Shown here: piece after piece, positions 35,045 through 44,537 of the stretch
Layout of the letters: every line of letters begins with the position of its first letter
Numbering within the stretch: the stretch's first letter is position 1
NCBI RefSeq assembly: GCF_019429565.1
Contig: NZ_JAHXSA010000002.1
Span: forward strand, 217,536-281,535
Direction: 5' to 3'
Length of the DNA: 64,000 nt
DNA from: Schaalia sp. ORNL0103
GTDB taxonomy: Bacteria; Actinomycetota; Actinomycetes; Actinomycetales; Actinomycetaceae
Program-made: the position numbers and the translations under genes
The notes under the pieces: generated by a model
Told to the model about the DNA's origin: nothing
The model's database searches: none
What the model saw: only the letters and a program-made list of their open reading frames with translations

Positions 35045-36945
35045 GCGCCGCCTGCGGCTGCGACGAGCCGATGACCAGTCCCGCGGACGAGGCAGAGGAG
35101 GCAGAGCGCCCGTGGTGGCGTGATCCCGGCCTGGTCGTGCCGATCCTCTCCGGCGTCGCGTTCGGCACCGGCCTGGCGCTGGAGTGGTCGGGGCTGCACA
35201 TCGCGGCGCTGGTCGCGTTCTGGGCGGGCCTGCTGCTGGGTGCGTACACGTTCGTGCCCGGTGCGATCCGGAATCTCGTTGTGAAGCGCAAGCTCGGGAT
35301 CGCGCTGCTGATGACGATCAGCGCCGTGGGCGCGGTGATCCTCGGCTACGTCGAGGAGGCGGCCGCACTGGCGTTCCTCTTCTCGATCGCCGAGGCCCTG
35401 GAGGACAAGGCGATGGACCGCGCCCGCGGTGGGCTACGCGCGCTGCTGAAGCTCGTGCCGGAGACCGCAACCGTGCTGCGCGACGGGACCTCCGCCTCGG
35501 TCCCGGCCAGGGAGATCGCCGTCGGCGACGTGCTGCTGGTCCGCCCTGGCGAGCGGGTCGCGACCGATGGGCTGGTCCGCTCGGGCCGGTCGAGCCTGGA
35601 CACTTCGGCGATCACGGGTGAATCGATCCCGGTCGAGGTCGCGCCCGGAGAAGCGGTGTCGGCGGGCGCGATCAACAGCGCCGGCGTGCTGGAGGTCGAG
35701 GCGACCGCCGCGGGCACCGACAACTCACTGACCACGATCGTGGAGCTGGTAGAGCAGGCCCAGGCCGAGAAGGGCGACCGAGCCCGGATCGCTGACCGGA
35801 TCGCCCGCCCGCTGGTGCCCGGCGTGATGATCCTCGCCGTCCTCGTCGGCGTGCTCGGGTCCCTGCTCGGCGACCCGGAGACCTGGATCACCCGCGCCCT
35901 GGTCGTCCTCGTCGCGGCCAGCCCCTGCGCGATGGCGATCGCGGTGCCCGTCACCGTGGTCTCCGCGATCGGCGCGGCGACCAAGTTCGGCGTCGTCATC
36001 AAGAGCGGGGCCGCCTTCGAGCGCCTCGGTGGCATCCGGCACCTGGCCGTGGATAAGACCGGCACTCTGACCCGCAACCGGCCCGAGGTAACCGCCATCG
36101 TCGCCGCCCATGGGTTCGATGACGCGCAGGTGCTTGCTTGGGCTGCCGCAGTGGAGCAGCACTCGACGCACCCACTCGCCGCCGCCATCGCCGCCGCGGG
36201 CCGGGGAACCCCCGCCGCGCAGGACGTGGCCGAGGAGGCCGGGCACGGCATCGGTGGCCTGGTCGACGGCCGCAGGGTGGCGGTGGGCAGTCCGCGCTGG
36301 ATCGACGCCGGTCCGCTCAAGGCCCGGGTCGAGGACCTGGAGGCCGAGGGGCAGACCTGCGTGCTCGTCACCGTTGACGGCTTCCTGGCCGGGGCGATCG
36401 GCGTCCGCGACGAGCTGCGCCCCGAGGTCCCCGAGGTCGTGCGGACCCTGCGCGACCAGGGCGTCGAGGTGAGCATGCTCACCGGCGACAACTCCCGCAC
36501 CGCTGCAGCGCTGGCGAAGCTGGCCGGGATCGGCGACGTGCACGCCGAGCTGCGTCCCGAGGACAAGGCTCGTATCGTCGCCGGGTTCTCGGAGACGTCG
36601 CCGACCGCGATGATCGGCGATGGCATCAACGACGCGCCCGCCCTGGCCGGGGCGACCGTGGGCATCGCGATGGGCGCGACCGGCTCCGACGCCGCGATCG
36701 AGTCCGCCGACGTCGCCTTCACCGGCCACGACCTCGGCCTCATCCCGCAGGCTCTGCGCCACGCCCGCCGCGGCGGCAGGATCATCAACCAGAACATCGT
36801 TCTGTCCTTGGCGATCATCACTGTGCTGCTGCCGCTGGCGATCACCGGCGTGCTCGGCCTGGCGGCGGTCGTCCTCGTGCACGAGGTCGCCGAAGTCGTC
36901 GTCATCGCCAACGGACTGCGGGCTGCGCGTGCCCGCAAGCAATAG
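35041..36945 (+). CDS. P1B-type heavy-metal-exporting ATPase (CtpG/CadA-like)
   Basis: 634 residues from the GTG overlapping cmtR. No N-terminal metal-binding domain beyond a short CGC. Actuator ITGES, transport motif SPC (LVAASPCAMAIAVPV), phosphorylation site DKTGTLT, HP motif in HSTHPLAAAI, and hinge GDGINDAPAL are all present. SPC rather than CPC in helix 6 differs from classical CadA. With CmtR next to it the likely job is Cd/Pb export. Confidence 0.92.
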   Translation: MSAACGCDEPMTSPADEAEEAERPWWRDPGLVVPILSGVAFGTGLALEWSGLHIAALVAFWAGLLLGAYTFVPGAIRNLVVKRKLGIALLMTISAVGAVILGYVEEAAALAFLFSIAEALEDKAMDRARGGLRALLKLVPETATVLRDGTSASVPAREIAVGDVLLVRPGERVATDGLVRSGRSSLDTSAITGESIPVEVAPGEAVSAGAINSAGVLEVEATAAGTDNSLTTIVELVEQAQAEKGDRARIADRIARPLVPGVMILAVLVGVLGSLLGDPETWITRALVVLVAASPCAMAIAVPVTVVSAIGAATKFGVVIKSGAAFERLGGIRHLAVDKTGTLTRNRPEVTAIVAAHGFDDAQVLAWAAAVEQHSTHPLAAAIAAAGRGTPAAQDVAEEAGHGIGGLVDGRRVAVGSPRWIDAGPLKARVEDLEAEGQTCVLVTVDGFLAGAIGVRDELRPEVPEVVRTLRDQGVEVSMLTGDNSRTAAALAKLAGIGDVHAELRPEDKARIVAGFSETSPTAMIGDGINDAPALAGATVGIAMGATGSDAAIESADVAFTGHDLGLIPQALRHARRGGRIINQNIVLSLAIITVLLPLAITGVLGLAAVVLVHEVAEVVVIANGLRAARARKQ

Positions 36946-36973
36946 GTGTTCCGTCCAACGCCATAACTCAGAC

Positions 36974-37262
36974 ATGCGCTACGAGAACCCTCTCTACCTC
37001 GCCGAGGAGGCTGCCGCCCTGGACCTGATCGCGGACGGACGCGGCTGCCCCCTCGACGCTCATCAAGCAGCTGAGCCAGGACCGCGCCCTCGCGGAGGCC
37101 GACACCCTCCTCATGACGATCCCCAACCAGCTCGGGTTCGAGGAAAACTGGTCGATCATCCGCAACTTCGCGGAGTACGTGGCCCCCGCGCTCGGGTGGG
37201 AGCCGGCGCGTCCGGGCGTCCTCCCGACGGGCTACGACATCGACGAGGCCGGGGCCGAGTAG
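36974..37262 (+). pseudogene. Relic of an LLM-class flavin-dependent oxidoreductase
   Basis: Starts MRYENPLYLAEEAAALDLIADGR as in luciferase-like monooxygenases, then shifts frame. From about 37056 another frame gives a matching C-terminus (DTLLMTIPNQLGFEENW…) to the stop at 37260. Intact family members are about 350 residues, so the centre has been deleted. Confidence 0.7.
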
Positions 37263-37301
37263 GGGGTCACGCGAGGACCGACTGACGGAGTCAGCGTCAA
37301 G

Positions 37302-37345
37302 CTGGGGTGGGGTATCGGAAAGCCCCACCCCAGTTTCCCTTTTTG
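37302..37345 (+). terminator. Terminator before the DASS gene
   Basis: 11-bp stem (37302-37312 with 37323-37333) followed by a T-rich run. Confidence 0.8.
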
Positions 37346-37404
37346 TGTGTGCTGGCATACACTGGTCGGACACTATCCACGCAAGACGATGAGGTCTTCA
37401 CATA

Positions 37405-38871
37405 ATGGCTCGACGCTCCAAGGGCGCGGTGTCAATCAATCCGCGCTCCGCTCAGAATATGTCCACGCGACCGGCAGATTTCTCGAAGAAGAAGCAATCA
37501 ATTAGCCCGGTCAAGGTATTCGGCGCCGTAGCGGCGCTGGCGTGTATCGTGACCTGCCTGTTCGTGCAGCTACCCGGCCTGGATGTGGCCGGAACGCGCA
37601 TGTTCGGCATCTTCCTGGCGGCGATTCTGCTGTGGGTGACGGAGGCGGTGCCGCTCGCGGGCACGGCCGTCCTCGTTATCTTTTTGGAGGTCCTGTTTAT
37701 TTCGGACCACGCGCTGCTGAGCGTGGGCGAGGGTGCCCCGGCATACACGAAGTTCTTTGGTGCCCTGGCTAACCCGGTCATCATCCTGTTCCTGGGTGGC
37801 TTCATGGTGGCTGACGGCGCCGCCAAGTACAAGCTCGACCGCGCCCTGTCGGCCGTCCTCCTCAAGCCCTTCATGGGCAAGCCGCGCCTGACCGTCATGG
37901 GCGTCATGCTGATCACTGCGATCATGAGTATGTTCATGTCGAACACGGCGACCACGGCGACGATGTTCGCTGTCATGATGCCCGTCATCATGGCCCTGCC
38001 CGAGGGCAAGGCGCGCACCGGCATCGCCCTGTCGATCCCGGTCGCCGCGAACGTCGGCGGCATGGGCACGCCGGTCGGCACGCCCCCGAACGCGATCGCG
38101 CTCGGCGCCCTGGAGAACGCGGGTGTGAAGGTGACCTTCCTGCAGTGGATGCTCGCGGCCGTCCCGCTCATGCTGGTCCTCCTGGCGCTGTCGTGGGCCT
38201 TCATCGCGTGGCGCTACATCCCCAGCGACGCCAAGTTTGACATCGACACGTCGGCGCGCTTCGAGAAGTCGCGCAGCGCGATCATCTTCTACTCGGTCGC
38301 GGGTCTGACGATCCTCCTGTGGATGACGGAGTCGCTGCACCATATTTCCGCCAACGTCGTGGGCTTCCTGCCGGTCGTGGTCCTCCTGATGACGAAGGTG
38401 ATGAGCGGCGACGACCTGCGTGCCCTGGACTGGCCGGTCCTGTGGCTGGTTGCGGGCGGTATCGCGCTGGGCTCGGGCGTGGCTGCGACGGGCCTCGACA
38501 AGTGGATGCTCGGCTCGATCCAGTGGGCCTCGATCCCCGGTATTCTCCTGATCTTCGTGCTGGCCCTCGTGGGTTGGGTGACCTCGAACGTCATTTCGCA
38601 CTCCGCGTCCGCGAACCTCCTGATCCCCATGGGTATGGGCCTGGCGACGACGGTCTCCACGAGCGCCGCCGAGATCGCCATCGTCATCGCCCTGGGCTGT
38701 TCGCTCGGCATGTGCCTGCCGATCTCGACCCCGCCGAACGCGATCGCGTACTCGACGGGCACGACCCCGACCCGCGAGATGGCGATCGTCGGCATCGTCG
38801 TGGGCGTCGTGGGCATCATCCTCCTGGCGTTCATCGCGCCGCTGACCTGGGGATTCATCGGGGTGATGTGA
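37405..38871 (+). CDS. DASS/SLC13-type divalent anion:sodium symporter
   Basis: 488 residues, about 11 membrane helices. The two SNT-type motifs are visible: MSNTATTATM followed by GMGTPVGTPPNAIALG, and LPISTPPNAIAYSTG. Imports dicarboxylates or sulfate-like anions; the ligand is not predictable. One base separates it from the kinase gene, so the two-component system probably tunes or senses its substrate. Confidence 0.92.
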   Translation: MARRSKGAVSINPRSAQNMSTRPADFSKKKQSISPVKVFGAVAALACIVTCLFVQLPGLDVAGTRMFGIFLAAILLWVTEAVPLAGTAVLVIFLEVLFISDHALLSVGEGAPAYTKFFGALANPVIILFLGGFMVADGAAKYKLDRALSAVLLKPFMGKPRLTVMGVMLITAIMSMFMSNTATTATMFAVMMPVIMALPEGKARTGIALSIPVAANVGGMGTPVGTPPNAIALGALENAGVKVTFLQWMLAAVPLMLVLLALSWAFIAWRYIPSDAKFDIDTSARFEKSRSAIIFYSVAGLTILLWMTESLHHISANVVGFLPVVVLLMTKVMSGDDLRALDWPVLWLVAGGIALGSGVAATGLDKWMLGSIQWASIPGILLIFVLALVGWVTSNVISHSASANLLIPMGMGLATTVSTSAAEIAIVIALGCSLGMCLPISTPPNAIAYSTGTTPTREMAIVGIVVGVVGIILLAFIAPLTWGFIGVM

Positions 38872-38872
38872 C

Positions 38873-40978
38873 GTGTCCGGGGACGAGGCCATGGTCGGGT
38901 CGGGGGCGGCGCACCCCCGGCCGGGGCTGGCCCGCGGGTGGACGCAGGGGCCGGCGGCGGAGGACGCCTCGGTGCTGGCCCGCACGGATGTGCGCAGCGG
39001 CGGGCACCGAGCTGGCTACCCGATTCACATGCTGGTCGTGGGCGACGACTCGCGCTCGATTGCCGCGCCCGTCACGAGGGATCTGGCGCACGCCTTCCCG
39101 GGCCTGTGCCTGGACCGCATCGACGGGATTGAGGACCTGGCCGGCTACGAGGCCAGCCTGAAGCCGGGCGACCATGTGCTGATGGGCCTGGTGACCTCCG
39201 AGGTCGGCGATATTGACGCGCTCATCGACCGTGCGAGGACCTTCCCGGCGCTGCAGCGCATGCAGTGGGTGGTGGTGACGGATAAGTCCGAGCACCGCGA
39301 CCTGGCCCGGTGCATGCAGTCCTGTGCGCTCGCGTCGGTCTTGAAGTCCCCGTGGACGGTGCCGCTGCTGGCGGGTCAGGCGTATTCGACGATGGTGCGC
39401 TACCTGCAGGGGTGCGGCTATTCGGACAGGCAGATCCGCTCGCTCATCGCTGATCCGCCGCCTTTCGCTGTGCAGGGCCCGCTCTTGGAGGGCCTGGACC
39501 GCGACGAGCACGAGGTCGTCATGGAGCTCCTCGCCGGCGTCGAGCGCGTGCTCGGCCAGAGGCCTCGGCTGATTGTCCCCGAGGGGATACAGCTGGTGAC
39601 GCAGGGAGAGCCGGTGGGCGCCGTCTACCTGGTGCTCGACGGGCAGGTGTCGCTGCACAGGGATTCGGCGCAGGGCGAGGTCCTGGCGCACCTGGCCTCG
39701 TCGGGCCCGCTCATCGGCCTCGTGTCGCTGGCCCGCGCGGAGGACGCGTTCTTTACGGGCGAGACGGCGACCGAGGCGACGCTCGTGCGCCTGACGACCG
39801 AGCAGCTCCAGATCGTCATCTCCGAGGACCCGTCGATTGGTGCGACGCTGACGGCCCTCGCGATCCGCTCGCTGACGCGCCGCCTCATGCGCGCCGAGGA
39901 CCTCCACCTGCAAAACGCGATGCTCGCCGAGGACCTCGAGGCCCAGAAGGAGGCCCTTGCGGCCACCCTCGAGGACCTGCGCGCCACCCGCGCCGAGCTG
40001 GTTGAACGCGCGCGCTTTGCGATGCTCGGCGAACTGAGTGCCGGCATCGCCCACGAGCTCAACAACCCGGTGACCGCCCTCGTGCGCGCGGCCAAGCACC
40101 TGCACGAGGATGTCGATGCCGCGCTCGCGGCACCGGCCACGGCCTCGTCGCGGGAGGCGATGGCCCGCGCCCTCACCGCGCCACCGCGCTCCACGTCGGT
40201 CGAGCGCGCCCTCATGAAGGAGCTCCTGCCCGTCGTCGGTGACCGCACGCTCGCCCGGCGCCTCGTGCGCGCGGGGATCCAGGGCGCGGATGGCGCGCGT
40301 GCGCTCGCGCAGATCCCGGGCGGCATCGACGCGTACGAGGCCGGGGCGCGCCTGGGCGGGTCCCTGCGCTCGGTGCTCGCCGCGGGCGACCGCGTCATCG
40401 AGCTGACCCAGTCCCTGAAGGGCTACGCGCGCCCGGATGCCGAGGACCTCAAGCCCGTGGACGTGCGTGAGGGTATCGACGATGTCCTGCGCCTCACCGC
40501 TCACAGGGTGCGCGGTATCCGCATCGACTGCGACTACGAGGACGTGCCGCCCGTGTGTGCGCATCCGGGGAAGCTGCAGCAGGTGTGGACGAACCTCATC
40601 GTGAACGCGGCCGAGGCCATCGAGGACGAGAACGCCGACCTGGTCGCGGCAGCCGAGGCCTCGGGCGGCGTGCCCGAGCTGCCCGCCCGCGGCGAGGCCG
40701 AGGCCCTCATCCGCATCACCGTGCGTCCCACGCCCGAAGGCGTGAGCGTCACCATCCACGACAACGGCCCGGGCATTGATCCGGAAATCGTCGACAAGAT
40801 TATGGAACCCCACTTCACCACCAAGGCGGGGCGTGTCCGATTCGGCCTGGGCATGGGCATGTCCATCGTCCGAAGCATCATTGTTGATCATGGGGGCACC
40901 CTCACGATCGACTCTCACCCGGGATCCACGATCATGCGGATCTCGCTGCCCGCCCAACCACACGAGGAGGAATCATGA
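38873..40978 (+). CDS. Soluble sensor histidine kinase with pseudo-receiver and cNMP-like domain
   Basis: 701 residues, no membrane helix. Residues about 50-180 look like a receiver fold, but the phosphoacceptor Asp is missing (VLMGLVTSE). Residues about 215-335 resemble a cyclic-nucleotide-binding domain (GAVYLVLDGQVSLHRDS). A coiled coil leads to the H-box GELSAGIAHELNNP (His394). After an unusual ~120-residue insertion the ATPase domain follows: NLIVNAAEAI, IHDNGPGIDPEI, GLGMGMSIVRSI. GTG start right after the DASS stop. Confidence 0.88.
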   Translation: MSGDEAMVGSGAAHPRPGLARGWTQGPAAEDASVLARTDVRSGGHRAGYPIHMLVVGDDSRSIAAPVTRDLAHAFPGLCLDRIDGIEDLAGYEASLKPGDHVLMGLVTSEVGDIDALIDRARTFPALQRMQWVVVTDKSEHRDLARCMQSCALASVLKSPWTVPLLAGQAYSTMVRYLQGCGYSDRQIRSLIADPPPFAVQGPLLEGLDRDEHEVVMELLAGVERVLGQRPRLIVPEGIQLVTQGEPVGAVYLVLDGQVSLHRDSAQGEVLAHLASSGPLIGLVSLARAEDAFFTGETATEATLVRLTTEQLQIVISEDPSIGATLTALAIRSLTRRLMRAEDLHLQNAMLAEDLEAQKEALAATLEDLRATRAELVERARFAMLGELSAGIAHELNNPVTALVRAAKHLHEDVDAALAAPATASSREAMARALTAPPRSTSVERALMKELLPVVGDRTLARRLVRAGIQGADGARALAQIPGGIDAYEAGARLGGSLRSVLAAGDRVIELTQSLKGYARPDAEDLKPVDVREGIDDVLRLTAHRVRGIRIDCDYEDVPPVCAHPGKLQQVWTNLIVNAAEAIEDENADLVAAAEASGGVPELPARGEAEALIRITVRPTPEGVSVTIHDNGPGIDPEIVDKIMEPHFTTKAGRVRFGLGMGMSIVRSIIVDHGGTLTIDSHPGSTIMRISLPAQPHEEES

Positions 40979-41445
40979 CCCTGACAATCCTGTCCCTTGA
41001 GGACGAAGCAGACGTGCGCGACGCACTCGAGCGTGATCTTGAACAGTTCTGGGACAAGATCCGGCTCGAAGTCGCCGAGGATGTTGATGACGCGTGGGCC
41101 GTCATCGACGAGATCGTCGAAGACGGGGACGAGCTCGCGCTGGTGCTGTCCGACCACCGCCTGCCCGGAAAGTCGGGCGTGGATTTCCTCGTGGAGCTCA
41201 TGAAGGACGAGCGTTTCGGCGCGACCCGCACGGTCCTGGTGACCGGCCAGGCGGACCAGTCCGACACGATCCGCGCGGTCAACCAGGCGGGCCTGGACTA
41301 CTACATCGGCAAGCCGTGGAACCCCGACGAGCTGCGCGCGGTTGTGCGCGACCAGCTCACCGAGTACGTCCTCGAGTCCGGCGTGAACCCCCTGCCTTAC
41401 GTGAGCGTGCTCGACGGTGTGCGCGTCATGGAGGCGATTCGCTAA
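40975..41445 (+). CDS. Receiver-only response regulator
   Basis: 156 residues, ATGA overlap with the kinase. Phosphoacceptor Asp60 (LVLSDHRLPG), Thr90 and Lys113 (YIGKPWNP) are intact. There is no DNA-binding output domain, only a short C-terminal extension, so it probably acts through protein contacts. Confidence 0.9.
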   Translation: MTLTILSLEDEADVRDALERDLEQFWDKIRLEVAEDVDDAWAVIDEIVEDGDELALVLSDHRLPGKSGVDFLVELMKDERFGATRTVLVTGQADQSDTIRAVNQAGLDYYIGKPWNPDELRAVVRDQLTEYVLESGVNPLPYVSVLDGVRVMEAIR

Positions 41446-41457
41446 ACCCTTGACAAA

Positions 41458-41495
41458 GGGCCGCCGCACAACCAACGACGGTTGCGCGGCGGCCC
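41458..41495. terminator. Bidirectional terminator
   Basis: 16-bp stem (41458-41473 with 41480-41495) with one mismatched pair, between two convergent genes. Confidence 0.8.
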
Positions 41496-41507
41496 CTGCT
41501 GCGCTTG

Positions 41508-42161
41508 TCAGCCCTGGGTCTGCTCGCCCGGGTCGTTGCACATGGTGATGCCCTCGAAGCCTGCGGCGCCCAGCACCTGGAAGATCTCGTCGAGGAGGAC
41601 CATCGGTTCGGCCGTGCCCGCCGCGAACTCGGGGTGACGGATCTCGATGGCGGCCATCCCGCGCGGGTCAGTGACCGGCTCGGTGTCGAACTTCTCCGAC
41701 AGCAGACGGTTTGCCTCCTCCAGGTCGGCGGGGGACCCGAACGCCCAGGTCACGGCCTTGTTGCCCGCGCCCGTGGGGGTGCGATGAATGTACATGCGCG
41801 TCATGAGGATGTGGCGGCCGTGACGGGGGAACGCGTCGCCGACGCGCATAAACAGGGCGATGTCGGCCAGGTCCCCTCCGAGCGACGAATCCACGAGCGC
41901 GTAGGCGTAGGCACCGATGCCGCGCAGGGTCAGGGCGTCCGCGAGGAGGCCCATGACCTCGTCGTCGAAGGGTTCGGGCTGGAAGTACACGCCCTCGCCG
42001 ACCTCCGGCGCGTCCGGGCCGAGCAGCGTGATGTCGAAGCCGGCGTCCGCCAGCGCGTCCCGCACGAGCGCAATGTTGTGCTCCGGGAAGGGGTGCAGCG
42101 CGGCCGCGTTCGCGGCGATGCGCTCGATAAACACGTAGGTGGAAAAACCAAGCTCAGCCAT
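41508..42161 (-). CDS. Conserved-looking hypothetical protein
   Basis: 217 residues from the ATG at 42161 (an in-frame start at 42194 would add 11). Cytosolic, acidic, without repeats or membrane segments. Recognisable stretches: STYVFIERIAANAAAL and GAYAYALVDSSLGGDLADI. I do not recognise the family. Confidence 0.65.
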   Translation of the reverse strand: MAELGFSTYVFIERIAANAAALHPFPEHNIALVRDALADAGFDITLLGPDAPEVGEGVYFQPEPFDDEVMGLLADALTLRGIGAYAYALVDSSLGGDLADIALFMRVGDAFPRHGRHILMTRMYIHRTPTGAGNKAVTWAFGSPADLEEANRLLSEKFDTEPVTDPRGMAAIEIRHPEFAAGTAEPMVLLDEIFQVLGAAGFEGITMCNDPGEQTQG

Positions 42162-42196
42162 GCGCTCATTGTAAGCGCGCGACAAGCTCAGCATGC

Positions 42197-42255
42197 GACG
42201 AGGCCGTGGCGCCCCGGGCGGTCAGGCGACCACGAGGGGAGGCCACGGCCTCGTC
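42197..42255 (-). terminator. GGCCTCGT-arm hairpin after the nitroreductase gene
   Basis: 14-bp perfect arms (42197-42210 with 42242-42255) around a GC-rich loop. Confidence 0.55.
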
Positions 42256-42267
42256 AATGACGGAGAG

Positions 42268-43017
42268 TCAGCGCAGGCACAGGCCCTGTTCGTGGAGGAC
42301 CTCCATGATGGGGGAGACGTGTGCGCCGCCCACGCCGATGTTGGTGGCGACCAGGTGCGAGAAGGACTCGAGGCGCGAGCCCGAGCGCAGGTCGTAGTAC
42401 TCGGTGACCTCGCGGTCGTAGTCGGCGAGAGTCTCGGAGTAGGAATCGATGCGCGGGTACGTGTTCTTCGCGGTCATGACGGACAGGGGCATGCGCGGCT
42501 TCTGGCCGGGTTCCTGGTCCGGGTGGCCGACGAGCAGGCCGACGATCGGGAAGGTCAGCTCCGGCAGCTCCAGCGCCTTCACGACGGGGCGCGGATCGGC
42601 GAGGATCGAGCCGAGGTAGACGGTACCCAGGCCCATCGACTCGGCGGCCACGACCACGTTCTGCGCGGCCAGGAGCGCGTCCTCAACGGCGGTGAGGAAC
42701 AGGTTGATCGAGCCCAGGGCCTCCGAGGAGACGCCCTGCTCGGCGCGGATGCGGCTGTTGCGGTACAGGTCGGCGACGAAGATGAACAGGTCGCCCTTCG
42801 TGCCGCCCACGTAGGGCTGGCCGGATGCAGCACCGATCGCCTCGCGCACCTGCGGGTCCGTGATGTGTAGGACCGTGCAGGACTGCAGGAATGAGGACGT
42901 GGCGGTGTGACGAGCCACTTCCATCAGCGTGGTGACCTCTTCCTCGGTGAGGGGCTGGTCCTTGTAGGCGCGGATCGTCCGGTGGGCGAGCTGGCTCGCA
43001 ATCGTCTCGTTTGTCAT
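42268..43017 (-). CDS. NADPH-dependent nitroreductase (NfsA/FRP-like)
   Basis: 249 residues. Flavin site RTIRAYKDQPLTEEE at the N-terminus, then AAESMGLGTVYLGSI and the family's C-terminal flavin/NADPH loop. Reduces nitroaromatics, quinones or flavins. Divergent from the hydrolase gene with a short shared promoter region. Confidence 0.9.
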   Translation of the reverse strand: MTNETIASQLAHRTIRAYKDQPLTEEEVTTLMEVARHTATSSFLQSCTVLHITDPQVREAIGAASGQPYVGGTKGDLFIFVADLYRNSRIRAEQGVSSEALGSINLFLTAVEDALLAAQNVVVAAESMGLGTVYLGSILADPRPVVKALELPELTFPIVGLLVGHPDQEPGQKPRMPLSVMTAKNTYPRIDSYSETLADYDREVTEYYDLRSGSRLESFSHLVATNIGVGGAHVSPIMEVLHEQGLCLR

Positions 43018-43040
43018 GCGTTCATTCTACGATTGGGTGC

Positions 43041-43976
43041 GTGAAACAGATAGAGCCTTTCGGTCCCTTTGCGCTGGCAGCAAACGTCACCCCCGTCGCC
43101 GTCCCCTCCCCGGCCGGCGAGCTCAGTGGCCTGCTGACTGGCCCGAGCGCCCCCGCCCTCGTCGACGGCACGCCTGCGATCTCAGCGGTGTCGGCTCCGG
43201 GCGCCGCGGGGGAGAACCGCGCGCTCCTTGTCCCCGGCTACACGGGCTCTAAGGAGGACTACTCGACCGTCCTGCCGTTCCTCGGGGAAGCGGGATGGGA
43301 CGTCCTCGCCTACTCACAACGAGGCCAGGGTGGGTCCGCCGCGCCAGCCGGCCTGGGCGCGTACGGGATGAGCGACTTTGTCGGTGACCTCATCGCCGTC
43401 GCCGAGGCCTGGGCCGGGACCTCGGGTCGCGTGCACCTCGTGGGCCACTCTTTTGGCGGCATCGTCGCGCGCGCGGCCGTCGTCAAGCGCCCCGACCTCT
43501 TCGCCTCCGTCACCCTGTTCTGCTCGGGTCGGGCCGTCTACGACTGGATGAACACCCTGCCGATTCATGACCCCCTGCCCACGGGTCCCGGCGCGCGCCA
43601 GCAGGTGCTGCGCACCTACTTCCCGGACATGAACTTTGATGAACCCGGCGTTGGATGGGCGGAATTCCAACGTATTCGCGCGCTGGACACGGCCTCGGAA
43701 AACCTGGTGGGCATCGCCCGCATCCTCTCCCAGCTGCGCCCCGACACCCCGGCGCTCGCGGCCACGGGCGTGCCGGTACACGTGCTGTACGGGGACCAGG
43801 ACGAGATCTGGCCGCCCTCGTGGTACGCCGAGGAGGCCGCAGACCTGGGTGCCCGCGAGAGCATCATCCGAGGGGGCACGCACAGCCCGCAGTTGCAGTT
43901 CCCGCAGCAGTGGGCGGAGTTTGCCAGCTCCTACTGGGCGGACGTGGAGTCGGGGGCGCTCGTCTGGTCCATGTGA
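43041..43976 (+). CDS. Alpha/beta hydrolase
   Basis: 311 residues from a GTG. Nucleophile elbow GHSFGG; the acid is probably in YGDQDEIWPP and the histidine in GGTHSPQLQ. The substrate is unknown. No signal peptide. Confidence 0.87.
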   Translation: MKQIEPFGPFALAANVTPVAVPSPAGELSGLLTGPSAPALVDGTPAISAVSAPGAAGENRALLVPGYTGSKEDYSTVLPFLGEAGWDVLAYSQRGQGGSAAPAGLGAYGMSDFVGDLIAVAEAWAGTSGRVHLVGHSFGGIVARAAVVKRPDLFASVTLFCSGRAVYDWMNTLPIHDPLPTGPGARQQVLRTYFPDMNFDEPGVGWAEFQRIRALDTASENLVGIARILSQLRPDTPALAATGVPVHVLYGDQDEIWPPSWYAEEAADLGARESIIRGGTHSPQLQFPQQWAEFASSYWADVESGALVWSM

Positions 43977-44053
43977 TGCGGGAGGGTGTGACATCGTCCC
44001 AAAACGGGCCTTGTGATGCATATCTGTGAGGATGGATGCTTAGTATGGTGTTT

Positions 44054-44455
44054 ATGAACAAGCGTTCCATCCTCACAGCAGTGCTGGCGCTCGGCCTGGG
44101 CATCTCCGCCCTGACCGGCTGCGCCACCGATTCCGATTCCGCTCACTCCTACGTGACCCCGAAGGACGTCAAGACGGTCGAGCGTCCCATCGCTCAGATC
44201 GACGAACACGGCATCAAGGTCCCCGAGAAGCGCGACCTGAAGATCAAGCTGGCCGAGTCCGACAAGGCCGCCAAGTGGAAGATCGAGGTCTCTGACCCCA
44301 CGGCCCTCGAGGTCGGCAAGTCCGAGAAGAACATCGTCACCCTGCACCCGCTGCGTGCGCTGGGCGAGGACGACGACCCGGTCACCGTGAGCCTGACCGA
44401 TCCGGACGGCATAACGACCGACTTCAAGGTGACCATCACCCAGGGTGCCAACTGA
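44054..44455 (+). CDS. Small secreted lipoprotein
   Basis: 133 residues from the ATG at 44054. Signal peptide and lipobox ALTGCATD, then a ~110-residue beta-rich domain (LKIKLAESDKAAKWKIEVSD, VSLTDPDGITTDFKVTITQ) resembling Ig-like folds. No family assigned. Confidence 0.8.
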   Translation: MNKRSILTAVLALGLGISALTGCATDSDSAHSYVTPKDVKTVERPIAQIDEHGIKVPEKRDLKIKLAESDKAAKWKIEVSDPTALEVGKSEKNIVTLHPLRALGEDDDPVTVSLTDPDGITTDFKVTITQGAN

Positions 44456-44465
44456 TTCCATACTG

Positions 44466-44513
44466 ACAACGCAAAGGGCCCAGGATCTGCGGATCCTGGG
44501 CCCTTTGCGTTGT
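44466..44513 (+). terminator. Strong terminator after the lipoprotein gene
   Basis: Perfect 22-bp stem (44466-44487 with 44492-44513) and TGCG loop; serves both convergent genes. Confidence 0.9.
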
Positions 44514-44537
44514 GTTGCGGCCGTTCGGTGCTGGATG

